The notes beneath the pieces were generated by a model. It searched no databases. It saw nothing but the letters and a program-made list of their open reading frames with translations, and had not been told where the DNA came from. Below are positions 11,901 through 24,000 of a stretch of 64,000 nucleotides of DNA, piece by piece. Source of the DNA: Nymphaea colorata (lineage: Eukaryota > Streptophyta > Magnoliopsida > Nymphaeales > Nymphaeaceae); NCBI RefSeq assembly GCF_008831285.2, contig NC_045140.1, positions 2,767,528 through 2,831,527 on the forward strand. The letters are read 5' to 3'. Position 1 is the first letter of the stretch. Each line of letters starts with the position of its first letter. The position numbers were made by a program, and so were the translations under genes.

Positions 11901-14859
11901 TTACGAGCTATTAGATTACACATGTTCTTGAGTGTTAGATTAACTAAAGTGCGTGCTGTGGATGAAGTCCAAAAAAATATTTAGGGAGTTCATTTTTCAA
12001 ACTCAATGCTGCACAACTGCATATAGAAGCATTCTGCAATGATCTGTGCTACCCTGTGAAGGCCAATTCTTTGATCACTTCTATCGATGACTGCCTCAAA
12101 TATTCAACGTCTTCATGTTCTTTAGATGTATCACTTGTCCTTGGAAAATCGGACTTAGTAACACACAAAAAGAATAGTTAAGGATGCCTTTGAACGTCTG
12201 CCCACCCACCATAACCTGAAAAAAGAAAACAGTTGATGCCTTTGAATGTCTATCCACCCGTCAGAAACAATTGATATACTGGTTTGTTCTCATCCAAAGT
12301 TTTCAGAATCAATTGTTCTTAGTTTCATCCTTCTCATATTTAAAAATTGATGTTGATAGTCTTCTAAACTTGGAGGTACATATGCAAGTAATTTCCCCCC
12401 AAATAATTTAAATCGAAGAGGGAGACAGAGAGATCAATAAATCTCGCAGTAGCCTATAGTAAAATCTTGATTCGTATAGTCCAAGTCTTACTCATGATAT
12501 ATTCAATGTCCAATAAAAGGTTGAGAATTTCTTTAGTGACCATACTTGTTCTGATCTGTGACTTGAAAGCACAAGTACTTGTGTAGGACTTCTTTCTATG
12601 TGATATTTTCATTACTGAAGTTCATGGAGATACTTTACAAGAAGGTAACTTCTTGTCCTTCAGAAGCCTTTTCCCTTTCATACTGAAACCAAATTGACTT
12701 ACTAGCTGGTGATTGTGTGCTGTTCTTTATCTAACTTGAATTTATTTATTTTATTTGGTTATGAATGTGCTTCTTGAGTTAATAACTACTGAACCTTTTT
12801 TTGGCAGGTATTACAATGATTTGCATGTTTTTGATCTCGATCAGTTTAAGGTGATTTTTTTTCTCTCTTATTGTTTATGTCTGATTTTTATCATTGTAGA
12901 AATATGTTGAGTTTGTTCATCATGTATGTTGTAGTGGCAAGAGATAAAACCAAAGCCTGGAAGCTTGTGGCCAAGTTCTCGGAGTGGCTTCCAATTTTTT
13001 GTTTTCCAGGATGAGGTTGGTCAAATTTATAATAATGTGTTGTGTTGTCTTTTATCTTCAATCTTCATAAACATGTGGGCAAGCTCCTTCTTCGGTGGCC
13101 ATGATCCCTTCAATTTCTATCTCCTGTGCTAATTATTTGTCTTTGTCCTTCTATAAACTGCATACATTATTATTTGCCTCATGTAGGAGCCAAGTAATAT
13201 AATTGCTCAGTGCATTGTCACTTCGCTGGTACTTTTGCTATATTCTCAGAAGAAAAAAAGAGGATTTTAGATCCACATGCCTCTGTGGCTCAGCACTCAA
13301 AAAGGGTTCTTTTTTTTTTTTAAAAAAAAAGGATTTCCTAGTCCTTGTTTTTAATGACCATCCGGTTTGAGGTAGACCTGATGTTTCCGTTCCATGTCTT
13401 GTTCTCTAACTGGCCCGTTAGTTTGTACTTGAATCAATTTTTTCTTCCATATGTTGATTGCTTTGGCTCTTAAAGAAGTGGACAACCTATTTCTGTTCTT
13501 ACATTCTATTTGTTAGTGTTGCTTCAAGAAATATTTTCTTTCTGATAATGTGGTGTTGGTCTCAGAGGTACTTTTTTATTCTTCAGTGGTTTCTGTTAAG
13601 CCTGTAACTGAAGGTAATTTCTTACTGCTTTCAGTATGATATGTCACATGACACTCAGTTTGGTTTCTACCTGTAGATTTTCCTTTATGGAGGTTACTCG
13701 AAAGTTGTATCAACTGATAAGAGTGCCTCTGAGAAGGGAGTTGTTCATGCAGACATGTGGTCCCTTGATCCAAGGAGCTGGGAGTGGAACAAAGTAAGCT
13801 TGATTGACATTTCTATACTTGGCAGTTGGCACTGTCAAGGGTAGCATTGTGCTTGTACTATTTTTTTTCCTTAGTAGTTGTCTTCTTAGATGGAGTTGCT
13901 TGATGGAGAGAAGGTTTAATAATATTAGTAGAAAACACAGAACTTGAACTCGTTGTAGCTAGAGTTTCTTATTTTCTTCTGTTTTTACTTTAGAAACCTT
14001 TGACATTTTCATCAAGAATATATGTTTTAATTTTTAATCTGTTTATCATGTTTCTTATTGTGTTAGTCCTCTCCCTTGTCTTTACTATGTGAAGATCTTC
14101 TTGTCTTTATCCTTAGGAGAGCTAAATTTGACTGTGAGATTCAGTAAATAACTTGAAAAGGCTCAGGACCCTGGAGTTGATTTTGCACTAAAGCCCCCCG
14201 TCTCAAGCAACAGATAATGATTGTGCTTTCTCTAAATTTTTAAGATCATGAATGTGGACACAATGTAGAAGGTGATTTTCTTCTTGTGTACAATTGCACT
14301 TAAGATTATGGAATTTGGACTTGCGGGTTCCATAAATCTTGTTTTGGTATAAATTTAAGGTTTTTCATATAAAAGTTCAAGATGGTGATGCATCTACAGT
14401 GTGTACAGATAAGTCTTGTATGATTTTGCAAGACTATATTGTACGTCTCTATTAAGTTGAAAACTAATAAGAATATAAGATACATCTTCCATATCTTTGT
14501 TATCAAAGTTATTATGACATAGAAAATTAGATGATAGATGGTTTTATCATATTTTATAATTTTGATTTTGTTTTTGCTTTTTCTGTTTTCTTTCCTGTTT
14601 CCTATGAAGTGTGGATTACGACCTCTTGACCCTATTTTTGAATGTGACAGTGGTCATTTTGGTTCTGTTTGTCTGCCTTCTCCTTCCAAGCCACTTTTTC
14701 TACCTTAATCAATTTGAGATCAGATCGAGAAAACACATGGGGATTCTGGCAATACCTATCTAAAGTGAACTAAATGAATCTACGTGTCAACCATGTAGCA
14801 AGGGTGTGGTGCACTTTCAAAAAACTTTGATGTGGGGACATGGCTGTACATGCATATGC

Positions 14860-14896
<37 letters not shown>

Positions 14897-14929
14897 TGTA
14901 TGGTCATGTCCTCAAATCAAAGTTTTTTG

Positions 14930-14979
<50 letters not shown>

Positions 14980-15944
14980 ATAGGAAAGTCGGTAAAAACT
15001 AAAAACCAGACCAGTTGGGTAAGAGATAAAAACCAGTCTTATAAATTTAAATTATTAAAATAATTTTTTTGCAATCTAACCTTATTGATATGATCTTAAA
15101 GAGTGGTTTGACTAGAAACATATATTAAGTTAGTCGTTTTCATTCTTAAATAATGTTTTTTTAATAGTAAAAAATGAACTCTTATATAATATATAGTGTG
15201 TCCCCTTACATCAGGTGTTTGGCATAAGGAATACGCAAAAATCAGACACTCCATTTTCTTTTCAAAAATAAAAAACAAAAAAGAAGCAGAAGAGATGCCC
15301 TGACAATTGCACAGAGGGAGCCCATCGCCTCCCCTTCGCTATGCTGGCGATTTTCGGTGGGGTGTTTTTGGCGGCCCATAACCCTCCAAAGGAAGCATAC
15401 CCCTTTCGCCAAATGCTTGGCATAAGGGGAAATACCTTTTTATATATATATATGTTACACTTACACGAATGCGTTGGTGTAACAGCTATGTAACACGGGT
15501 ACTGCTCCAAAGGAGCAGTACCAGTACCGTACCGGTACAACACCGGTATGGGTACGGTGTCGGGTACGGCCTAGGTGCGGTGTTGACCGTGTCGGGTACA
15601 GTCAAAGTACCCGAGGTCGAATCCGACCATTTTCAGACTCGGTCAAAGTTGACCGAGTCCAAAATCGTCCATTGCACGTTTTAAAAAACCATTTTTTTCC
15701 CTCTCTCGCACGATGCCTTTGCCCTCTTGCCTCACCCCCCTCACCCCTCTCGTCCCTTGCCTTCTCGCCCCTTTCACCCCTCTTGCCTTTCTCACCTCTC
15801 CCCCCCTTGCCCCTCTCATTCCTCGCCTTTTCGCCCCTTGGAACTCCCAAATGACAGATTTTTTGTCTTGAAATTCTTAGTATCTACAAATTTTGGATCA
15901 TGATTTAATGATTTATGAATATGCTATTTTGTTTGTAATTTTTT

Positions 15945-16036
<92 letters not shown>

Positions 16037-16226
16037 ACCCAAGTTGATCATCCAAGGAGGGACCTTGAGCATCGCTATGGGGAGGCCATCACATCCCCTT
16101 TGTGGCACTGGCGATGCATGCTAGGGCCTTGCTGGCAGGTGACTTCCATGCATGATCGTAGAGTGACTGATTTTTTTAAAAAAATTCACACCCATTATGC
16201 CAGGGCATTGATGTCATGAGACACTT

Positions 16227-16278
<52 letters not shown>

Positions 16279-19200
16279 AGATCTGTGGATTTCTTCATTC
16301 ACACACACACACATATATATATATAAGCCACACAATATCACTTCTTTACTGTTACACAGCACTTGAGCCGTCCATCTCCTTCAGATTGGATGGCACATGT
16401 TTTATCAAGTTTTTTCTTTTTACAAAACACTCACCCTTTTCTCACGGCCAGCAATGCTCCGCCTGGTTGTTGCTGGCACTACGGAAGGGAGATGATGGTC
16501 TACCTCCTGTGATGGACCTGCCGGTTGTCAGGGAGGCTCGATGCCTAAGGCTGGGCGTCGGGCCCGACAGCCAGGCCCGGCCCGTTTAGGCCCGGCAAGT
16601 TAAAAAATATATATATATATTTTAATTTTTTTGTTTTAATAATATTTTTTATTCTTAATAAATACATTTTATAATTAAAAAATGTTATTTTATAATTAAA
16701 AAATATTTTTTTAATTTAAATGGGCTGGGCCCGGCCCGGCCCGATACCCCTCCCTCCCGATGCCCTGTGCATTTTTTTTTTATGGAATAAAAGGAAGAGC
16801 GTGTGTAGTGGGAAACAGAAAGAAAAATAAGATTTTAAATGGGCAAATAATACATTCAATTTGTACGAATCTTAATTTGTAAATGGACAAAACAAATAAA
16901 ATAACCATTGTATCAAAAAGTGCACTAGATAAGTCAATTTCATTTATGTATTGAAATTAGAAAAATGATAAATAGTCAAAATAAATATTGATTTTGCATA
17001 CTGTAGATAGATCAATTTCATTTATGTTTCAAAGAAACCATGAATGAAATGTTTTCAGTTCAGCAGAATTTTCAGGTTTTTGAATCCCTGATCAAGAGGT
17101 AGAGATAGAGAGAGCATTGATGAATCTTCTTGCTTGTAGTTGCTGCTGTGCACAGCCTTCTCTCCCCGCAATGTTCCACATAGAAAGAAAGAGTGCTCCA
17201 TCCCGGCCGAACCTGATGAACTGAAGAAGAGCTGCATGGAGGGAGATTTGAAGGGGTAGAATTGAAGACAATCTAAACACATTAAATAAATTTTCTCTAA
17301 AAAAGGATGAAAATGAACATTGTCAATTTTGACTGAGTCAAAATTTGGACAAGTAAGGACCTGGTGCATTGACTGCACCAGGAACCGCATTGTGTCCATG
17401 CCGAGTCTAAAGCCATACCTGTTTCTGCACCTGTGGCCGACCATGTCTACATAGGTGCAGTACGTTTTCAATCTAGTCCATGTGCAAGCGGTTGTCACTA
17501 ATTTTTTGGAGGAAAAGTTCCTTTTCTTAGAAAAATTCCAGGTCAAACAGCTTTTGAAGAAGAATTAGTTTCTATTTTCCCATCCAGCATTTCATACATC
17601 ATATGGCTATAATTTAATGTTCCATCAGTTGATCTGTTTCCATGTCTTTGTAATTGAGTTATTTGCTTGGGTCCAGCCCTGTGGAAGATATAACAGCAGG
17701 TTAACAGCCTTATTATTTTTTTCTTTTCTTTCTTTCTTTATTTCTGGCAGTTTCTTTTGGCAGCGTATCTTGCTTATATTTACAGTCATTATGTCTACAG
17801 TTATTGTCATACTCTTTTTTTTCTATGCTATTCATGAAAGGTCTTTTTTTTTTCTTTTGTACTGGTTTTCATGATTATTGTTGTCCAAATATTTGGGTGC
17901 ACAGAACTTTTAGTATTTATAAAATTTATATGTTTGTTTTGGTAACAGGTTAAGAAGAGTGGGCTGCCTCCTGGTCCTCGTGCTGGCTTTTCTATGTGTG
18001 TGCACAAGAAGCGAGCATTGCTTTTTGGTGGTGTAGTGGACATGGAAGTTGAAGGTCAATATGTGATTTTGTTCAGCTGTGGATTGTTTTAAGCATTTCT
18101 TTTGTCTGAACATGTTTTACCAAAATTAAGATTGTATTTGCTTGTATGCTACTCCTTTAATTGTTACAAGGATATTAACATGGGTACAGGCCATTAACTG
18201 ATACCTGGAGCAACTCCTCTCCATGTGTAGGTGTATGTGTACACGTATGTGTATGGTTGGATCAGCAGATAGGTGGGTGGGCTAGTGGATGGGTGTGTTT
18301 GTGCACCCATTGCTTGCTAGAAATGAGCTTTTGGAAGACATTGAGATTGACATTTTTTTGTGCGTGTATGTGCATGCATGCAGTTGTATGTCTGTGTGCG
18401 CACAGTCATGTTTTTCTACAGAAAAGGATGTATGGAAATGGGGTGAAAAAAGTGATATTTAGTGATGTTTTGATAAATGTATGTCCTCATGCAGTTTTCT
18501 CCATCTTTTCTCAAAAAGTTGCCTTGTTCTAATATTTCTACTTCTACAACCTGAAACTAAAAGAACCCTAAACAGCTATACCTGATGATTTTTTACATAA
18601 GAGAGATACACAAGCACAATTAAGTAGTCTGCTGGACCTTTCCTACCATGTGTGGAAGTATTTCCCTACAAGTACCATGAATCATCTGATAAAGGAACCC
18701 AAGAGCTTGTTGATCAGCTTGTATAGAAGAATAGAACTCATTTAGGCTTCCGAATAAAGTTCAACAAAGGAAGCTTGTTCTGTGGTATAAGCAGGAAGAA
18801 GCAAAACATATGGATGCTGGGCTAGCGTAGACTTGTATAAACATAAAAGTACAGTTTTAAGCAGGAGCTTAGCTTTCCGTTGTCACTACAAAAAGATACC
18901 TTTTATTTAAATGAGCATGCTCAGTCTTGTTCAAGCTTGACAAGCCCAAATCTGAACAGCCCCTTTTCGGTTTGTCGGTGGGCCTATTGACTAGCTCTTC
19001 TGACTTGAAACCGTTCAAAAACACTACTTAAATATAGGCTCGGTATGTCTCATAACTTTGCTGTATCTGGATGTTTATCATATATTGGCATGTATCAAGA
19101 TTTTGTACATATATTAGTTCTGGGATGCTAATTGGGCTCATCCAGATTTATTACTACCATTGGGATAATCTAAAGTAGCTTGCACAATCTGATTTTTGAT

Positions 19201-20516
19201 ACCCTCCTTATTCCTTGTACTACTAACTAATAAGACAATTGCACTTGTATAGTTGGTCATTTCTTGTTTGGGGTTTTGGACAGGCCTTTTTTTCTAAATA
19301 ATTTAAATTTATATATCTGCCACAGTATATGAATTTACCTTTTGCAGTTTTTGAAGATTGGTGCTATTTTCTAGTTCTGCCAACTGCATTGATTTATGGT
19401 ATTTCATTGCTGTTCTTGCTATATGCTGAGTAGCACCATAGACCACATTATTGGCCTGTTCAAAATGTTAGTAGTACAGCATTGACTTGCATAAAGCATT
19501 CTCCTAGCACTATTATTTTTAGGAAAAGCTTTGTGCAAATTGCTTCAGCTAGAAAACAGTCTCTGTATGCATTAGGGTTCACACTATCAACTAGAAATTG
19601 GTTGCTTTTATTATTGCAGATGATTCCCTTATGAGTGTGTTCCTGAATGAGCTCTACGGGTTCCAGATGGATAACCATAGATGGTTTGTTCAATTCTCTA
19701 TGATCTGATTCGTGAAAATTAATTTGCTAAATGTTGTGTTCTTGTTAGATCTATTAGAGAAGCTTTGCTTGCAAATTTAACTGACTTTTCTCTGCTTTGG
19801 CTATTGGCTTCCAAATTAAGTCTTTTATAAGAAAGCAACATTATCTGTTGTTTATGCTCCCTGTCAAATCTTTTTTTTTCGTATGTGTGTGTGTATATAT
19901 ATATTAGTAATGGCAGGGTGCTGATGTGCACCTACACCCACTAAAAATTTTAATCTCATAAATGATGAGTTTTTTTTTTTTCTTTGTTCCATTCAAACCT
20001 TGGAGATGTAATTTACATGTTCCTTTAGTAGTAATAACTTTTAAATAATCTAGAAGAAATATGGCTATCTTAAGATCTTGCAAAAATGAACAGCCAAAAA
20101 TGTGCCGATGTTAAGGTTTGATGATTCATGTTTTGATTTCCAAGCAACATGATGTAAGTCATCATATATATATATATATACATATATGTATATAACAGAA
20201 TCCTGACATCCACAACTCTGACTTCTACCTCTATTATTAAATGTGATTTGTTAGGAGAAAAAAGACGATGATAGACGTCAGATTGTCAAAATTTGGAGAA
20301 CTCAAGTTCCATTTTCCTTTATATATATATATAGATTGGATTTTGTGACATGAAATGCTTAGAAATAATGATTTTTGACCCTTACAAATCCAATCTCTAC
20401 AATGTACTTCGGCAATTTTGTTTATATATTTTATAGATGTGGATGTTGGCACTAGACATTTGAATTTGTGTAAGACAGTTAGAATTTGCTGGAATCATTG
20501 GATAATCACTATCTGT

Positions 20517-20593
<77 letters not shown>

Positions 20594-21044
20594 TAGCTAC
20601 AATATTGTGATGTGTCAAAAATATCATAGTATTAATGAAAAGAGTGTAAAAAAAAAAAGAAAAAAGTAAAAAATCACGATATTTTGAAAAAACATTGAAA
20701 ATCAATTTATCGCAATTTTATCACGAGTTTCTCATTGATTTTTTTTATTTCATTTTCTGTTTTTATTTTTTTAACTTTTGTTTCATTTTGTTGTTTCCTG
20801 TTGTTTTAGGTGTTTAACGTGACCTCCTAGATGCAATACAATGCTTATTACTTTATGATTTTAATTAGACGTTCTTTGATGCCCTCTTATTAATTTCTCA
20901 TTTATAGCACTTTTACCTAATATTTTGATTTTTTTTTTTAAAAGGACCGAGATTTTTCGTAAAAACAACTTTGCTGAAAAATACCCAAGAAAAACCGATA
21001 AAAACCCACGAACAATATTTATATAGAAAATGTTGGAGACAAAT

Positions 21045-21092
<48 letters not shown>

Positions 21093-24000
21093 CACTAGCC
21101 TTGTCGATGTGTTGTTGCAATTTATTTAGTAAGAAATATGTGCTTTTATGCTTGGATGTGTTTTTCAGCAATAAAGGAATCAAGGCTCTTATAACATCCA
21201 AATGTTGATGACAAAATGTCTGGAGTTTTGTAATACAAATCAATTTGAACCCAAAAATGTTTTATAGTAGCGAAGCAATGCTAAAAACAAGCATTTTCTT
21301 ATTAACTTAAAAATATTTATGCTTTTTGAGACGTCTGGATATATATATATATATATATACACACACAATGTTCAGTTTGTCTGTTTTCTTTGGTTTCTAA
21401 TATCGTTTTGGTTTCATTTATGAGCGGAATGCTATAGCTGGTACTTTTTTTTCCCTTCAAGCTTCAATGTGCTGCTAAAGAATGTAATGTATCATCCAGT
21501 TCGTTAATTTTGTATTCTATTTTTTTGCAACTCTCTATGAAATATTGTCACCAGTGGGAAAAGGTCCTCGAGTACTCAGGTTTCATGTTCCATCTCAAGG
21601 TATTTCTTCTCAAAATTTCCAAAAAATATGTTTCTGCAGGTACCCTTTGGAGCTTCGGATGGGCAAGGCAAATAAGAATAAGGTAGTGCTTCTGTAGATT
21701 CCTTGATGTTATGGGTGACCCTTCCATGGGCACAATCTTTGATTGCTTTAGTGTGTGTTTTATATGTGCTGGTTTACTATAGAACCTATGGGGCCATGGA
21801 AACTATGTTCTTAAAAGTCTAGGTACAAGCTAGGTGGGACTTGGCTGATTAAGCTGTATAAAATATAAAAAATAAAGTGCTATATATTAAATGACAAATT
21901 TAAGAAAAAATGAAAGTCTTTTCATTAGAGAACACATGATTATCAATTTATTACTAGATAGCACAATCATAATGCACAATAAAATTAACCTCAATGCTCA
22001 TCAGTCATCATTGTTTGTTCATTGAACATAAAAAAATATATAAATTTCCTAAAAGTTAGCTCGAAATCTCTCTTCTAATTCCTAATACCTACAAACCTAA
22101 ACTAAAGCTTCAAGTTACTTATCTACTAAAGAAAGCAGCATAAATCATCAATATATTCATTGCAATTCATTGGGTCATTCTTCATGGTGCACACACTTCT
22201 AGCGTCATATTATATACAACATGAAAAAGGATGAGGAACAGAAAATCTACATAAAAACAAAAGAAGAAGAAGAAGAAGAAGAAGAAGAAGAAGAGGGAAA
22301 GAAACTAGATGGAAGAAGAAGGTTAAAAAAATAAAAAGAAAGAAATATCTGCTTCAAGTTGTAGAAGGAAAATGGAAAAGGAAGAAGAAACGAAAAAGTT
22401 GTAGGTTGCTGAACAAAATGAAAATGCAGGAGAGTCAGTGCCTAGGCAATGTCATAAGTGTTTTCACATGGCAGGTTCCCTAGGGATAACTAGCTGAGCC
22501 AATTGGCCAAGCCTAGCATCCTAGGCAAACCTATGGGTGTTTTCGATAATATAGCATGGGCAGTCCCTTTTTTCTTCATAAACACTCTCTTCAGGAATTT
22601 CACAGTATGACAACTAGAGTGAGAATATGCCTTAAGCATGATTTTGGATGCCAAACTATGTGTATTTATGAGGAACATAAGGTTGACAAAGCAGTGTATT
22701 ACCATTGACATGGTTACTTTGACTTCTAATCTTTAAATAGCAGGGAAAACTAATGTTATAAAATGCAGAAAAAAATTCATGACGGTTGGGTTCACAGTTA
22801 GATACATAATGTAATGAAAAAATTTGCAAATAAAAATTTTAATATTAAAAGTTCACAAGAATTTAACAAATAAAAAATGTAAAGGTAATAGCCAAATTAG
22901 GAAAATATTCTCTCCGTGGAGAATATGAATTTTATGAACATGATAAAATAATAAATATGTGATACCTAAGCATACATGCTTTCATTAGAAATGTTCCAAA
23001 TAAGTCACTTAAATTACTCCAAACGCTTAAACAGGTATCAAAATACATAAGTCTTCATTATGTTTGACTTACTCATTTGGAGTCTTTAAACAAATTAATG
23101 GTCATAGTTTTTTTTTTTTTTTTTTTTTTTTGAGGATAAACATAAGCTCTTGTAAGAAAAACTACATGAAATCTCTAATTTTGTTGTATGAAATCATCTC
23201 TAAATTTCAATTTTTTCTTTAAGTTTGCTTTTTTTAATTTTTTGTTTTTTATGGTTACAAGGTGTAATGCAACTATGCAAGTTACACTTGTATTGTACCG
23301 TAAGGCATGATAAGGGGGTGTATTATAAGTTTGACATATACACGGTGTCACGTACAACATTGGTCCGAAGAGTATCTGACTCTCTGTTATTACTGAATAC
23401 GGGTTTTGTTTGTTCTTTCTAGTTGCTAAATATGTAAAATTTCCTGTTTAAGGGTACTTTATCTGACATGAAATTTGTGTCACCTTTTCAGATATCTGAC
23501 ATGAAATTTATGTCACCCTTTCAGATAATGAGTGGTGGGAGGATGGAACTGCAACCAAAAAGTGACTCTAATGGCGATAAAGATGTCTATGATGATACTG
23601 GATGTTCTAACTCCAATTCAAGTAAATATGGGAACGGTCATAAAGCTGAGGAACATATTCAGGAAATTTCTCATCGTTTCTCTAATAGTACTTTGGTTGA
23701 ACATGTTTCCTGTTCAAGTGTGAGCAGAGAACGTGATGACAAGCAGAGTGAAATTTCTGATGTGAGCACAACAATCACACAAGAGGTCAATCATTTTCCT
23801 GAAGAAAGTTTGCTGCCTTATTTGATTATTTTATCAAATTAATACAACACATCTGTATTACAGACACTAAAACCATGTGGGCGGATCAATGCTTGCCTAG
23901 CTGTTGCAAAGGATACGCTGTATCTTTATGGTGGTATGATGGAGATCAGGGATCGTGAGATTACCTTGAATGATCTATATGCACTGGATCTAGCAAAACT

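Larger units (their letters stand above)
13794..17948 (+). other. Kelch intron (4.16 kb)
   Basis: Non-coding and packed with repeats: a foldback (14818-14930), an AT-rich dispersed repeat (about 14985-15200), a truncated GGTAC-type MITE (15486-16043), a (TC)n(TA)n run (16230-16278) and a degenerate GGGCATCGGGC-type MITE (16549-16770). A 163-codon minus-strand frame at 17055-17546 resembles no family I know and is taken as chance. Confidence 0.6.
18055..23524 (+). other. Kelch introns between 18055 and 23524 (apart from two small exons)
   Basis: Outside exons 19620-19683 and 21640-21682 the stretch is non-coding. It contains (TC)n(TA)n at 20517-20591, (TA)n near 21047-21092, an AT-rich block at about 20600-21000 that may be related to the TATAGTCACA elements, a (GAA)n run at 22259-22294, and CCTAGG-containing fragments near 22440-22540. 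No other gene seen. Confidence 0.6.

Noticed and set aside
15893-16219. Reading frames made of Tyr-Ile or Cys-Val repeats
   Set aside because: They are translations of the (AT)n(GT)n microsatellite at 15947-16035.
17055-17546. 163-codon minus-strand reading frame
   Set aside because: It lies in a Kelch intron, shows no domain or low-complexity-free core I recognise, and overlaps repeat fragments similar to those near 11030-11850.
22259-22294. (GAA)n as a CRISPR-like or other structured array
   Set aside because: It is a simple trinucleotide repeat without spacers, and the genome is a plant.
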